A stretch of 64,000 bases of DNA from Rhizobiaceae bacterium MnEN-MB40S (GCA_024343425.1 BRLC01000003.1:186001-250000), one strand, 5' to 3'; positions 1 to 8,915 are shown, counted from the first letter of the stretch. A program made the numbers and translations. Notes: generated from the sequence alone by a model not told the origin.

Positions 1-153
1 ACGATCACCGTGGGTTTCATCATGGCGTTCATTTCGGGCGTGTTCGTGGTGCGCGGCCTGCTCGACTTTGTTTCCAGGCACGGCTTCATGGTGTTCGCCT
101 GGTGGCGCATCATCGTGGGCACGGCCGGCCTTATCGGATTGTGGCTGACCTGA
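1..153 (+). CDS. uppP: Undecaprenyl-diphosphatase C-terminal fragment (probable UppP/BacA)
   Basis: The window opens inside a reading frame that gives 50 residues before a TGA at 151-153. It has two hydrophobic stretches and ends with a pattern (GFIMAFISG, later [10 protein letters not shown]) typical of the last two membrane helices of the UppP/BacA family, which recycles undecaprenyl diphosphate at the inner membrane for peptidoglycan synthesis. The catalytic part lies upstream of the window, so the call rests on the tail only. It converges on the MarC-type gene, 12 bases away. Another small multispanning protein remains possible. Confidence 0.6.
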   Translation, partial: TITVGFIMAFISGVFVVRGLLDFVSRHGFMVFAWWRIIVGTAGLIGLWLT

Positions 154-165
154 TCGGCTCTTCCA

Positions 166-828
166 TCACGCCCCGGCGACGAGCGCGGGGAAATGCAGCT
201 TCGCAAAGGCGACAACGCCCGCGACGAACATTTCGACCGCGACAGCCGCCAGGATCAGGCCCATGATCCGCGTCACGATGTTGATGACCGTGTCGCCCAG
301 GGTCCGCGAAATCACATCCGCAAAGAGCAGGCCGAGCCACACCATCACGCTTATCAGCAGAACAACCGGCACCATCGTCACCAGTTCGCTCGTGTCGTTC
401 ATGAGCTGCGTGAAAACGATAATGGTGGTGATGGCGCCCGGGCCGAGCATGATCGGGATGGCCATCGGCACGACGGCGATGTTGCGGCGCGGGCGGTCTT
501 CGGCCGGCGCGGCCTGATCCGACGCCGGTTCGCTGTCGTCGCTCTGGATCAGGGATAGCCCGAGCCCGAAGATGACGACGCCTCCGGTGATCTGAAAACC
601 CGGAATACTAATGCCAAAAAAGGCCAGTATTTCCTCGCCGATCAACAGGATGATGATGCACGCCACGAAAATGGTGACGCCGACCACATGCGCGACCTTG
701 CGCTTCTCCGCGGGCTGGAATCCGCTTGTCATCTTCAGGAAGACCGGCACCCCCAGCAACGGGTTGAGAAGCGCTGCAAGCGCTATGGCAAATTTCAGGA
801 AAAGATCGACATTGAAAAAGTCGGACAC
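166..828 (-). CDS. MarC family integral membrane protein
   Basis: A 220-residue hydrophobic protein with about six membrane segments. The family hallmarks NPLLGVPVF (about residues 22-30) and GPGAITTII (about 129-137) are clear. The helices are broken by an acidic, Ala/Pro-rich loop near residues 98-118. MarC-family (UPF0056) proteins sit in the inner membrane; their substrate is unknown and the old link to multiple antibiotic resistance is not well supported. I chose the GTG at 828 because a G-rich ribosome-binding stretch precedes it and the hydrophobic domain begins at once; an ATG at 894 would add 22 atypical residues. It is transcribed away from glcB. Confidence 0.85.
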   Translation of the reverse strand: MSDFFNVDLFLKFAIALAALLNPLLGVPVFLKMTSGFQPAEKRKVAHVVGVTIFVACIIILLIGEEILAFFGISIPGFQITGGVVIFGLGLSLIQSDDSEPASDQAAPAEDRPRRNIAVVPMAIPIMLGPGAITTIIVFTQLMNDTSELVTMVPVVLLISVMVWLGLLFADVISRTLGDTVINIVTRIMGLILAAVAVEMFVAGVVAFAKLHFPALVAGA

Positions 829-915
829 GCGGCCCCCAGCCACTGACAACGATACTTCATCCAAAACTCTAAAACATTTCCATTGGAGGGCCAACGGCAG
901 ATATTATTTCATATT

Positions 916-933
916 TGGAAAAGATGTTTTCCA
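916..933. promoter_or_regulatory. Perfect inverted repeat TGGAAAA-N4-TTTTCCA upstream of glcB
   Basis: Two 7-base arms pair perfectly around a 4-base spacer. The repeat ends 11 bases before a TTGACA -35 element and lies in the marC/glcB divergent region. Size, symmetry and position suit a dimeric regulator binding upstream of the malate synthase promoter. Which protein binds is unknown. Confidence 0.5.
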
Positions 934-944
934 TTATCGCCAAA

Positions 945-974
945 TTGACAGAAACCGGGGCGCCGTCGTTATAT
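945..974 (+). promoter_or_regulatory. Candidate housekeeping promoter of glcB
   Basis: TTGACA at 945-950 is a consensus -35. An 18-base spacer leads to TTATAT at 969-974 as a -10, 39 bases before the glcB ATG. The -35 is perfect and the -10 is weaker. Confidence 0.45.
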
Positions 975-1013
975 TCGCCGCATCTTTTTCACCTCAATAG
1001 CAGGAAGAACACC

Positions 1014-3182
1014 ATGGCGACTGTCGAACTCCACGACCTGACGATCGACCGCGAGCTGCATGATTTCATCGTTGACGAAGCCCTTCCGGGCACGGGAATC
1101 GACGCCGATCATTTCTTCAGCGGCCTGTCGGACCTCGTTCACGCGCTTGCGCCGCGCAATCGCGAATTGCTGGCCCGACGCGACGAATTGCAGGAGACCA
1201 TCGACGCCTGGCATCGCGAAAACGGCAAGCCGACCGACCTTGAAGCCTACAAGGCGTTTCTGGAGGAGATCGGCTACCTTGTGCCGGAAGGCCCGGATTT
1301 TGCGGTTTCCACCGCCAATGTGGATCCGGAGATCGCCTCCATCGCCGGACCGCAGCTTGTCGTGCCGGTGATGAATGCGCGCTACGCGCTCAACGCCGCC
1401 AACGCACGCTGGGGGTCGCTCTATGACGCGCTCTACGGAACCGACGCGATTTCCGAAGAAGACGGCGCCGAAAAGGGCAAGGGCTACAACCCCGTGCGCG
1501 GCGCCAAGGTCATCGCCTGGGCGCGGGATTTCCTGAACCGCTCGGTCCCGATCAGCGGCGACTGGACGAACGTCACGGGCCTCAAGGTTGCCGGCGGCGA
1601 ACTGGTCATCACGCTTGCCGACGGCGCCGCGGCCGGTCTGTCCAACCCGGCGCAATTCGCCGGCTACACAGGCGCGCCCGAAAAACCTGACTCGATCCTT
1701 CTGAAGAAGAACGGCCTGCATCTCGACATTGTCATCGATCCGGACAGCACGGTCGGCAGCGGCGATGCGGCCGGCATTGCCGACATCATCCTTGAATCGG
1801 CGATGACCACGATCATGGACTGCGAGGACAGCGTCGCGGCCGTCGACGCGGAAGACAAGGTGGTGGTCTACCGCAACTGGCTGGGCCTGATGAAGGGCGA
1901 TCTGGCCGAAGAGGTGAGCAAGGGAGGCTCGACCTTCACCCGCCGCCTCAACGAAGACCGGTCTTACACCGGCCGCAACGGCGAGACGCTGACCCTTCCC
2001 GGCCGCTCGCTGATGCTGGTGCGCAATGTCGGCCACCTGATGACCAATCCGGCGATCCTCGATCGCGACGGCGCAGAGGTTCCGGAAGGCATAATGGACG
2101 GGCTCGTCACCGCCATGATCGCCCTGCACGATATCGGCGAGAACGGCCGGCGCGGCAATTCGCGCGAAGGCTCTGTCTATATCGTCAAGCCGAAGATGCA
2201 CGGACCGGAAGAAGTCGCCTTTTCCTGCGAATTGTTCTCGCGCGTCGAGGATATTCTCGGCCTTGCCCGTAACACGCTGAAAATGGGCATCATGGACGAG
2301 GAACGGCGCACCACGGTCAATCTTAAGGAGTGCATTCGCGAGGCGAAGGAGCGAGTCTTCTTCATCAACACCGGCTTCCTCGACCGGACCGGCGACGAGA
2401 TCCACACCTCGATGGAAGCCGGCGCGATGATCCGAAAGGGCGACATGAAACAGGCTCCCTGGATTTCCGCCTATGAGGACTTGAACGTCGACACCGGGCT
2501 CGAATGCGGGCTTTCCGGCCACGCCCAGATCGGCAAGGGCATGTGGGCGATGCCGGACCTCATGGCGGCGATGCTCGAACAGAAGATCGGCCATCCGAAG
2601 GCCGGCGCCAACACCGCTTGGGTTCCTTCGCCGACGGCGGCGACGCTGCACGCAACCCACTATCACGCGGTCGACGTCGCCGACGTGCAGGCGCGCCTGC
2701 GCGATCGTCAGAAGGCGAAGCTTGACGACATTCTCTCGGTTCCGGTGAGCGACCGCCCGAACTGGACGCCGGAGGATATCCAGCACGAACTCGACAACAA
2801 CGCGCAGGGCATCCTTGGTTACGTCGTGCGATGGGTCGGTCAGGGCGTCGGCTGCTCCAAGGTGCCCGACATCAACAATGTCGGCCTGATGGAAGACCGC
2901 GCTACCTTACGCATCTCGTCCCAGCACATGGCCAACTGGCTGCATCACGGGATTGTGGACGAAGACCAGATCGTCGAAACGATGAAGCGCATGGCGGCCG
3001 TCGTCGACGAACAGAACGCCGGCGATCCCGCCTATGCGCCGATGGCGGGCCGTTTCGACGACTCCATCGAGTTTCAGGCGGCGCTCGATCTGGTGCTCAA
3101 AGGCCGCGAACAGCCGAACGGCTACACCGAACCGGTGCTCCACGCCAGGCGGCGCGAACTGAAAGCCGCGCAGCAGGGCTGA
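1014..3182 (+). CDS. glcB: Malate synthase G
   Basis: Condenses glyoxylate with acetyl-CoA to malate in the cytoplasm, the second step of the glyoxylate bypass and of glycolate/glyoxylate use. The product is 722 residues, the normal length of the monomeric G isoform. The family signatures are present: [15 protein letters not shown] near residue 267, RNVGHL with R337, [12 protein letters not shown] near 426, [15 protein letters not shown] with D457, the CoA-site [10 protein letters not shown] with C614, and [11 protein letters not shown] with catalytic-base D628. The ATG at 1014 follows a good AGGAAGA site; an upstream in-frame ATG at 915 would add 33 non-family residues overlapping the promoter. 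It stands alone; no isocitrate lyase is in the window. Confidence 0.97.
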   Translation: MATVELHDLTIDRELHDFIVDEALPGTGIDADHFFSGLSDLVHALAPRNRELLARRDELQETIDAWHRENGKPTDLEAYKAFLEEIGYLVPEGPDFAVSTANVDPEIASIAGPQLVVPVMNARYALNAANARWGSLYDALYGTDAISEEDGAEKGKGYNPVRGAKVIAWARDFLNRSVPISGDWTNVTGLKVAGGELVITLADGAAAGLSNPAQFAGYTGAPEKPDSILLKKNGLHLDIVIDPDSTVGSGDAAGIADIILESAMTTIMDCEDSVAAVDAEDKVVVYRNWLGLMKGDLAEEVSKGGSTFTRRLNEDRSYTGRNGETLTLPGRSLMLVRNVGHLMTNPAILDRDGAEVPEGIMDGLVTAMIALHDIGENGRRGNSREGSVYIVKPKMHGPEEVAFSCELFSRVEDILGLARNTLKMGIMDEERRTTVNLKECIREAKERVFFINTGFLDRTGDEIHTSMEAGAMIRKGDMKQAPWISAYEDLNVDTGLECGLSGHAQIGKGMWAMPDLMAAMLEQKIGHPKAGANTAWVPSPTAATLHATHYHAVDVADVQARLRDRQKAKLDDILSVPVSDRPNWTPEDIQHELDNNAQGILGYVVRWVGQGVGCSKVPDINNVGLMEDRATLRISSQHMANWLHHGIVDEDQIVETMKRMAAVVDEQNAGDPAYAPMAGRFDDSIEFQAALDLVLKGREQPNGYTEPVLHARRRELKAAQQG

Positions 3183-3188
3183 AACATC

Positions 3189-3214
3189 GATAGCGCCGCA
3201 GAGGCGGCGCTATC
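3189..3214. terminator. Bidirectional hairpin between glcB and ybaB
   Basis: A perfect 11-base-pair GC-rich stem (3189-3199 with 3204-3214) and a 4-base loop fill the 44-base gap between two convergent genes. There is no U-tract on either strand, so it may stop transcription with help or simply protect the 3' ends. Confidence 0.55.
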
Positions 3215-3226
3215 CGGATATCGGGA

Positions 3227-3550
3227 TCAGAACGGCAGCTTGAAGCCGGGCGGGATCGGCAGGCCGGCGGTGAGTTCCTGGGTCTTTTCCTGAACCGCCG
3301 CCTCGACTTTCGACTTGGCGTCATTGTGGGCTGCAAGGATCAGGTCTTCGAGGATTTCCGCCTCGTCTTCCTTGATGAGCGATGGATCGATCTTCAGCGC
3401 CGACATGACGCCCTTGCCGTTCAGGGTGACGGTGACCAGGCCGCCGCCGGAAGTTCCCTCAACCTGCATCGACTCGAACTGCTCCTGGAGACCGGCCATC
3501 TTCTCCTGCATTTCCTTGACCTTGCCCATCATTCCCATGAGGTCACGCAT
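3227..3550 (-). CDS. ybaB: YbaB/EbfC family nucleoid-associated protein
   Basis: A 107-residue protein starting [22 protein letters not shown], then [18 protein letters not shown], the usual beta-strand core of the YbaB fold. Family members form tweezer-like dimers that bind DNA. The gene lies 30 bases downstream of dnaX on the same strand and is probably cotranscribed, a pairing common in bacteria. recR, which often completes a dnaX-ybaB-recR trio, is instead at about 10.0 kb. The start follows a clear GGAGACA site. Confidence 0.95.
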   Translation of the reverse strand: MRDLMGMMGKVKEMQEKMAGLQEQFESMQVEGTSGGGLVTVTLNGKGVMSALKIDPSLIKEDEAEILEDLILAAHNDAKSKVEAAVQEKTQELTAGLPIPPGFKLPF

Positions 3551-3580
3551 CGCTTGTCTCCATTAGATTGGTGTCATGTC

Positions 3581-5386
3581 TCAGTCTTCTTCGAACGCCT
3601 CGGGAAGGATGTCTCCTTCCTCGCTTTGATGCTCTGAAGGCAATTCGTCCTGTTCGTCAACGCGGATTCGCACGTCGCGGATCCGGGCGCCGGGAAACTG
3701 CGCGAGGATTGCGGCGACATCCGGATCTTCGCCGGCGTCGCGCACCCGTTTGTCGTGGCGTTCGGAATCGATCTCTTCCAGCGTTTGCCCGCCGGGCTCG
3801 CGGCTTATCGAGATGATCCAGCGCCGTCCGGTCCATTCCTTCAGCCGTCCGTCGAGTTCGCCGATGAAGGCGCGCGGCGTATCGTCATGCAGTGCGATTT
3901 CCAGCCGGCCGGGCTCGATGCGCACGGGCCGCAGATAGCGGCGGATCATCGCCTTGAGTTTCAGGTCGCGGTGGCTGCCTGCGAGTTCCGCCAGTTCGGA
4001 CAAGGAGGCGATCGCCACCTCCGGCGCGGCTTCGGCGGTTTCCAGCGACGCGGGCTCCGGCCGCGGATCGGCGTCGCCGTTGACGCGCCGCAGCGCGACC
4101 GGTTCGCCGTTGCCCGGGACCGTGGTGGACACGCGCGCCTCCGGAGACACGGCCGACGTCGAGACCGACGCGGAGGACGGCGTTGCCGACGGCGCGGGTC
4201 CGCCTGGAGACGGCGCAGCGTTCGACACCGCCTTGTCCAGGCTGCGCGCCGCCTCTTCCGGCGAAGGCAGGTTGGCGGCGTGGGTCAACCGGATGAGCAC
4301 CATTTCGCAAGCGCTGACCGGGCGGTTCGACTGCTCCGTCTCGGCGATGCCCTTGAGCAGCATCTGCCACTGCCGCGACAGCACCGGCACGGACAACTTT
4401 CCAGCGAACTCGGCGCCGCGTTTGCGCTCGACCTCGTTGAGAGCGGGATCGTCGGCCGCGCCGGCGACGAATTTCAGCCGGGTGACGAGATGGGTGAAGT
4501 CGGCCAGGTCAGTCAGGACGACGACGGGATTGGCGCCTGCGTCGTAGAGATCACGGAACGTGTCGAGCGCCTCCGCCACGGCGCCGCCGGCGACCTGTTC
4601 GAACAGGTCGACGATCCGGGTCCGGTCTGCGAGGCCAAGCATGCCGCGCACCGTTTCGGCCTCAATCGCGCCGCCGCCATGGGCGATCGCCTGGTCGAGA
4701 AGCGACAGGCCGTCGCGCACCGAACCTTCAGCCGCGCGCGCGATCATGGCGAGCGATTCGTCGTCGATGGCGACGCCTTCCTTGCCGGCGACGGAACGGA
4801 AATGATCGATCAGTTCAGCCGCCTCGATGCGGCGCAGGTCGAATCGCTGGCAACGCGACAGCACGGTGATGGGCACCTTGCGGATCTCGGTCGTCGCGAA
4901 GATGAACTTCACGTGCTCGGGCGGCTCTTCCAGCGTCTTCAGCAGACCGTTGAAGGCCTGCGTCGACAGCATGTGCACCTCGTCGATGATGTAGACCTTG
5001 TAGCGCGCGGAGACCGGCCTGTAGCGAACCTGCTCGATTATCTCGCGAATATCGTCGATGCCGGTGTGGGACGCCGCATCCATTTCTATGACGTCGACAT
5101 GGCTGCCCGCCATGATCGCTTCGCAATGCTCGCCGGTTTCGCTCAGATCGACGGTCGGCCGGTTGATCGTTTCCGTCCGGTAATTCAGCGCGCGGGCGAG
5201 AATACGCGCCGTCGTCGTCTTGCCGACGCCGCGCACGCCGGTCAGCATGTAGGCCTGGGCGATGCGATCCGTTTCGAAAGCGTTCGTCAGGGTGCGCACC
5301 ATCGGCGCCTGGCCGATGAGGTCGCCAAAATCCCGCGGACGGTACTTTCTGGCCAGTACGCGATAACCCTGCGTGACGTCGTTCAT
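3581..5386 (-). CDS. dnaX: DNA polymerase III subunits gamma and tau
   Basis: ATPase of the clamp loader that ties the replicative polymerase together. The 601-residue product has an N-terminal AAA+ module: YRPRDFGDLIGQ (about 15-26), Walker A GVRGVGKTT (50-58), the MDAASHTGIDDIRE segment (102-115), Walker B DEVH (135-138), and the sensor region ATTEIRKVPITVLSRC. A Pro/Ala/Ser-rich linker precedes the C-terminal tau region, which ends very acidic. The usual four-Cys zinc knuckle is reduced to one Cys in this stretch, as I recall for alphaproteobacteria. I chose the ATG at 5386, preceded by GGGGAG, over an in-frame ATG 51 bases upstream. ybaB follows. Confidence 0.96.
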   Translation of the reverse strand: MNDVTQGYRVLARKYRPRDFGDLIGQAPMVRTLTNAFETDRIAQAYMLTGVRGVGKTTTARILARALNYRTETINRPTVDLSETGEHCEAIMAGSHVDVIEMDAASHTGIDDIREIIEQVRYRPVSARYKVYIIDEVHMLSTQAFNGLLKTLEEPPEHVKFIFATTEIRKVPITVLSRCQRFDLRRIEAAELIDHFRSVAGKEGVAIDDESLAMIARAAEGSVRDGLSLLDQAIAHGGGAIEAETVRGMLGLADRTRIVDLFEQVAGGAVAEALDTFRDLYDAGANPVVVLTDLADFTHLVTRLKFVAGAADDPALNEVERKRGAEFAGKLSVPVLSRQWQMLLKGIAETEQSNRPVSACEMVLIRLTHAANLPSPEEAARSLDKAVSNAAPSPGGPAPSATPSSASVSTSAVSPEARVSTTVPGNGEPVALRRVNGDADPRPEPASLETAEAAPEVAIASLSELAELAGSHRDLKLKAMIRRYLRPVRIEPGRLEIALHDDTPRAFIGELDGRLKEWTGRRWIISISREPGGQTLEEIDSERHDKRVRDAGEDPDVAAILAQFPGARIRDVRIRVDEQDELPSEHQSEEGDILPEAFEED

Positions 5387-5604
5387 CAATGCTCCCCGGA
5401 CAGTTCCGCCCGACATAACGGATTGCGGCGCGTGCAATCAATACGAAAGGCGCCGTCGGAGCAAAATCCGCTCCAGAATGTCCCGTTACGCCCGCATGGA
5501 GAAAGCATCGCCCTGCTGGCGGCGCCAAGTCAATAGCAGCGGCCTGCGATCGCGGCGCAAAGGCGGCGCCGGTGTGGAGGACCGGCCATTTTATGGATAT
5601 CAGG

Positions 5605-5711
5605 GAGGGTGGGAGGCTGGCACGGCGACCCGTGCCTGGCTCGTTAGGGCTGCTTCCTTCCGGACCTGACCCGGTTGGCGAGTGGCTCGTCCACCACCAA
5701 CCTCCCGCGCC
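5605..5711 (-). ncRNA. ffs: Signal recognition particle RNA, small bacterial (4.5S) type
   Basis: On the minus strand, positions 5665-5648 read GTCCGGAAGGAAGCAGCC, the near-invariant Ffh-binding domain with its GGAA tetraloop. Arms at 5697-5706 and 5611-5620 (GGGAGGTTGG with CCAGCCTCCC, one G-U pair) close the molecule into the expected single long hairpin of roughly 100 bases. With Ffh and FtsY this RNA directs membrane proteins to the Sec translocon. It lies about 220 bases upstream of dnaX on the same strand. The ends are approximate. Confidence 0.93.
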
Positions 5712-5812
5712 CCATATCGTCAATCGGGCGCAGAAATGCAAGCCAATCGCAGAAAAAACTGTTACGCTGCGGCAACTGGTTCGCCAGAAAAAGAAACCGG
5801 GGTGGAAACTGT

Positions 5813-6217
5813 ATGAGTGCATTCAAGCTGGATCGGGTGCTGGAAGCCGACAGCATGCTCGTCTCGAAACTGGGCCTGTGCCAGTTGCGGCTGATGAACG
5901 ACAGTCGCTGGCCCTGGCTGCTTTTGATCCCGCAGAGACCGGAAGCCGAGGAGATCTACCACCTGACGCCGCTCGACCAGACGCTCCTGACATTCGAAAC
6001 CTGCGAAACGGCGCGCGCGCTCAAGCAGGTTACGGGCTGCGCCAAAATCAACGTCGCCGCGCTTGGCAATCAGGTCCGCCAGCTCCATTATCATGTGATC
6101 GCGCGCAGAACCGACGACGCGGCCTGGCCGAAACCGGTCTGGGGCGTCGGAACGGCTATCCCCTATGATCGTGGAGAAGCCGACGGGTTGAAAGCCGCCA
6201 TCGTGGACGCACTTTAG
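5813..6217 (+). CDS. HIT domain (histidine triad) protein
   Basis: A 134-residue protein with the histidine-triad core QLHYHVIARR; the paired histidines are H92 and H94. As far as I recall, this alphaproteobacterial subgroup keeps H-x-H followed by Ile rather than a third His, and continues into a WPKPVWG motif, which is seen here. HIT proteins hydrolyse nucleotide conjugates such as Ap4A or AMP derivatives; the substrate here is not known. The ATG at 5813 gives the family-like start MSAFKLDRVLEAD. nudC follows 11 bases downstream, so two nucleotide-hydrolase genes are probably coexpressed. Confidence 0.9.
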   Translation: MSAFKLDRVLEADSMLVSKLGLCQLRLMNDSRWPWLLLIPQRPEAEEIYHLTPLDQTLLTFETCETARALKQVTGCAKINVAALGNQVRQLHYHVIARRTDDAAWPKPVWGVGTAIPYDRGEADGLKAAIVDAL

Positions 6218-6228
6218 GAAAAGAAACA

Positions 6229-7179
6229 GTGTCGCTTTTTAACGGGAACGGGCCGGAACCGAGCAGTTTCGTCGCCTTTGCAGGAAACCGGCTGGAACGC
6301 CGTTCGGAACATCGCGAAGACAGCGTGCTCGAGGAGGCGCTCGCCGCCGCCGGGGCCATGGCCTTCGCCATGCGCAGCGGCCGGGCCTATCTGGCGATGA
6401 ATGGAGACGGTTTCGACGCGCTTCACGACATCGCCGACCTGGACGCGCTTTCGCCGGATTTCGAAAACGCCGTTGTGCTTGGCTATACGGATTCCGGCGC
6501 GCCACGGCTGGCGGTTCCGGTGAAGCGGGATCCGGATGACCTCCCGGACACGATCAAGGCCATCGATCATCGCTCTATCTACATGCAGGGCCTTGTCCGC
6601 GGAAGCGAACTCGGAGAACTCGCACAGGGCGCGAGCCTACTCGCCTGGGCGATGTCGCACCGCTTTTGCGGACGTTGCGGCGAAAAGACACAACCGCGCG
6701 CCGGCGGCTATCGGCGCGAATGCCCCTCATGCGGCAACCAGATGTTTCCGCGGACCGATCCGGTCGTCATCATGCTGGCCATCGACGAAAAGACGGATCG
6801 CTGCCTGCTTGGCCGCAGCCCGCATTTTGCGCCGGGCATGTATTCCTGCCTCGCCGGCTTTCTGGAGCCGGGCGAAACAATCGAGGAAGCGGTTCGGCGC
6901 GAAACCCTGGAGGAATCGGGTATCCGCATCGGCGCCGTGCGCTATCATGCGTCGCAACCCTGGCCGATGCCGCATTCGCTGATGATCGGCTGCTACGGCG
7001 AAGCGCTCAGCGACCGCATCGTTGCCGATACGAGGGAACTGGAAGACTGCCGCTGGTTCAATCGGGAAGAAACCGCCGAGATTCTCTCGCGACGGGTGGG
7101 AAGCGAGACCCTCAATTCACCGCCGCCGGGAGCAATCGCGCATCACCTGATCCGCGATTGGCTGGAAACCTCTTCCTGA
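6229..7179 (+). CDS. nudC: NAD(+)/NADH diphosphatase NudC
   Basis: Hydrolyses NADH to NMNH and AMP; the family also removes NAD caps from RNA. The 316-residue product has an N-terminal domain, a zinc ribbon with C147, C150, C165 and C168, and the Nudix box at about 210-232 (GFLEPGETIEEAV then RETLEESGI), matching GX5EX7REUXEEXGU. The SQPWPMPHSLM motif just after it distinguishes NudC from other Nudix enzymes. A possible GTG start overlaps nothing and follows AGGAAAAG. It lies 11 bases after the HIT gene and is probably in one operon with it. Confidence 0.95.
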   Translation: MSLFNGNGPEPSSFVAFAGNRLERRSEHREDSVLEEALAAAGAMAFAMRSGRAYLAMNGDGFDALHDIADLDALSPDFENAVVLGYTDSGAPRLAVPVKRDPDDLPDTIKAIDHRSIYMQGLVRGSELGELAQGASLLAWAMSHRFCGRCGEKTQPRAGGYRRECPSCGNQMFPRTDPVVIMLAIDEKTDRCLLGRSPHFAPGMYSCLAGFLEPGETIEEAVRRETLEESGIRIGAVRYHASQPWPMPHSLMIGCYGEALSDRIVADTRELEDCRWFNREETAEILSRRVGSETLNSPPPGAIAHHLIRDWLETSS

Positions 7180-7377
7180 CACGGGCGACAGGGTTTCGGC
7201 GCTAGCGACATACGGTCGCATTTATCATGATAATTTGTGTCATGTTTACAATTGACACTCCGCTATCGCACTTCTAGAGAATTAGCATTCGCTAATGGCG
7301 ACCGTGCGGCCGCTTTACCCAAAAATTGGCAACCGGCTAATGAAATACCGATGGACAGAGCCTGTCGTCGAGGATAT

Positions 7378-7390
7378 GTAATGTTATTAC
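7378..7390. promoter_or_regulatory. Palindrome GTAAT-N3-ATTAC
   Basis: Perfect 5-base arms with a 3-base spacer, embedded in a longer imperfect symmetry (ATATG at 7374-7378, CATAT near 7395). The left part resembles half of a Zur-type zinc operator. The identification is tentative. Confidence 0.3.
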
Positions 7391-7559
7391 GTATCATATT
7401 CTGAAGCCTGTGGTCTCGGCACGGTCACATGAGGGGATCTTGGGGGATACGACTTCCTGAGCGCTCAGACCGGCGCGAAACACGGATTGGCATCAAGTGC
7501 ATTTGAGTCGCATTCTCATTAAGCTTGATCTCCAATTCCACAAACAGTACAGAGCGGAT

Positions 7560-7578
7560 GAGAATGATTTGCATTATC
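7560..7578. promoter_or_regulatory. Fur-superfamily operator candidate
   Basis: GAGAATGATTTGCATTATC matches the 19-base Fur consensus at 15 positions, with the mismatches mostly in the centre. It lies 32 bases before the ATG and just after a possible promoter (TTGATC 7525-7530, 17-base spacer, TACAGA 7548-7553), where a bound repressor would block transcription. ATGAGAATG at its left edge (7558-7566) is repeated in inverse orientation at 7511-7519. In Rhizobiales the Fur homologue often acts as manganese-sensing Mur, so the metal is uncertain. Confidence 0.45.
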
Positions 7579-7610
7579 GGAATATCCAGACAATCAGACA
7601 GGAGAGGTCT

Positions 7611-8852
7611 ATGAGGGACTCGATTTTCAACACGCGCAACCTGGTCGGCTCAACGCATTCAAGCCCCGTCAAGCCGGCGGCCGCCATGGTGGCGCTCGTT
7701 GGCGCAGCCACTTTCGGCGGGCAGGCGATCGCAGCCGATCTGACGGAGGTTGAGATTGTCGCTGCTCCTGCTGTCCAGACCGTCAGCTATCCATTCATCA
7801 TCGCCGAACTGGAAGTGGAGCTGGAAAACGACCTCGTCTTCAATTCCGACGATCCCGACGCCGAATTCAACAATCTGTATCCGACGATCGGGTTCGCCGC
7901 CGAACTCGGCCTGAACGAGTATTTCAAGGTCGTTGTCGGCCTGACCATGGAGCAGCTGGAGGATCCGGAAGAGGACAGCTATTTCGAAGATGTCGGGCTC
8001 TATATGGATACAATCCACCTGCAAGCCGATGTCGGCGGACTGTCGCTGCTCGCCGGTAAATACGGTCCGGAGTTCGGACAGGCGTGGGACAATACGCCCG
8101 GTCTTTACGGCACCTCGCTGGCCGAGGATTACGAGATCACCGAAATGATCGCTCTGGGATTCGCCTATGAATTCGATCTCGGCGACGCCGGCGCCCACAC
8201 GCTCGCCGCCAACACCTTCTTCGCCGATACAACGGTGCTGTCCGAATCGCTGATTACGAATCGCGGCCGCGTCTCGCTGTCCGACGGCGGGTCGGCCAAT
8301 ACCGAACGATTCAACAACTACGCAGTCGCCCTCAGCGGCGAGGAGATGGCGGCGCTGCCCGGCCTCAGCTACAATCTCGGCTTCACCTATCTTTCCGCAG
8401 GTATAGGCGATGTCGCCGACCAGACCGGTTATGTTTTCGGTCTGGCTTACGAAAACGAATACGCCAACGGCGTCACCATGAACGTCACCGGCGAAGTGGC
8501 CTATTTCAACAATATCGGCGGCACGCTCGATGACGGCACCTACTTCACCGCCGGTCTGGAACTCAGCAATGGCTCATGGCATGGCGAACTCGCCGGCGCG
8601 CTTCGCGACATCAATCTTGATGGCGGCGGTTCGGAAGACACGTCCTTCGTCCAGCTTTCCGGCGGCTACGAGTTCGACAATGGTCTCGATCTGACGCTGG
8701 GCTACGCCTATGTGGACGAGGACAGCGTCGGCTCGCATGTCTTCGGCGTGCGCCTTTACAAGGCCTTCAACTTCGCAACGCCCGGCGCGCCGGACGAGGA
8801 GCTCGACCTGCCGGAACGTCCGCGCGTTCGCGGCGGACCGGTCGTCCAATAG
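7611..8852 (+). CDS. Predicted outer-membrane beta-barrel protein, metal-regulated candidate
   Basis: A 413-residue exported protein. Residues 1 to about 42 form a long signal peptide ending near GGQAIAAD. The rest alternates aromatic and polar residues in about 10-residue strands with acidic loops, as in porins, for example GLSYNLGFTYLSAG, GYEFDNGLDLTLGYAY and HVFGVRLYKAFNF. The mature part is very acidic. After the last predicted strand comes a Pro/Arg-rich tail of about 25 residues, unusual because barrels normally end with an aromatic residue. The ATG at 7611 follows AGGAGAGG; an in-frame ATG at 7497 would put the signal peptide too far inside. I cannot assign a named family or substrate. 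The upstream Fur-like box suggests metal control. Confidence 0.7.
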   Translation: MRDSIFNTRNLVGSTHSSPVKPAAAMVALVGAATFGGQAIAADLTEVEIVAAPAVQTVSYPFIIAELEVELENDLVFNSDDPDAEFNNLYPTIGFAAELGLNEYFKVVVGLTMEQLEDPEEDSYFEDVGLYMDTIHLQADVGGLSLLAGKYGPEFGQAWDNTPGLYGTSLAEDYEITEMIALGFAYEFDLGDAGAHTLAANTFFADTTVLSESLITNRGRVSLSDGGSANTERFNNYAVALSGEEMAALPGLSYNLGFTYLSAGIGDVADQTGYVFGLAYENEYANGVTMNVTGEVAYFNNIGGTLDDGTYFTAGLELSNGSWHGELAGALRDINLDGGGSEDTSFVQLSGGYEFDNGLDLTLGYAYVDEDSVGSHVFGVRLYKAFNFATPGAPDEELDLPERPRVRGGPVVQ

Positions 8853-8882
8853 CCACAAGCGACCGCGTTTTAGCTCACCGTT

Positions 8883-8902
8883 CGCGCCGCTTTTGTGGCG
8901 CG
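8883..8902. terminator. Hairpin between the barrel protein gene and gshB
   Basis: CGCGCC and GGCGCG arms around an 8-base T-rich loop, in the 63-base gap between convergent genes. There is no long U-tract, so termination is only suggested. Confidence 0.3.
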
Positions 8903-8915
8903 TTCCATTTGTGCG

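Larger units (their letters stand above)
7180..7610. other. 431-base palindrome-rich intergenic region
   Basis: No convincing gene. Four short symmetric elements stand out: TTATCATGATAA (7222-7233), TTAGC-N4-GCTAA (7282-7295), GTAAT-N3-ATTAC (7378-7390) and a Fur-type box (7560-7578). A TTGACA at 7252-7257 and a TTGATC/TACAGA pair nearer the gene are possible promoter elements. The stretch is visibly richer in A+T than its surroundings and looks like a multi-input control region for the barrel protein downstream. Confidence 0.5.

Noticed and set aside
969..2786. A 605-codon minus-strand open frame opposite glcB.
   Set aside because: It mirrors the malate synthase gene, has low-complexity His/Arg-rich translation and no family motif; the GC-rich codon bias of the true gene creates it.
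3755..5536. A 593-codon plus-strand frame opposite dnaX.
   Set aside because: Arg/Gly/Asp-rich translation without motifs, fully antisense to an unmistakable dnaX, and it runs across the dnaX start region.
7252..7280. TTGACA with TAGAGA 17 bases later as the main promoter of the barrel protein.
   Set aside because: The -10 matches only three positions and the site is about 330 bases from the gene; I kept it as a possible element only.
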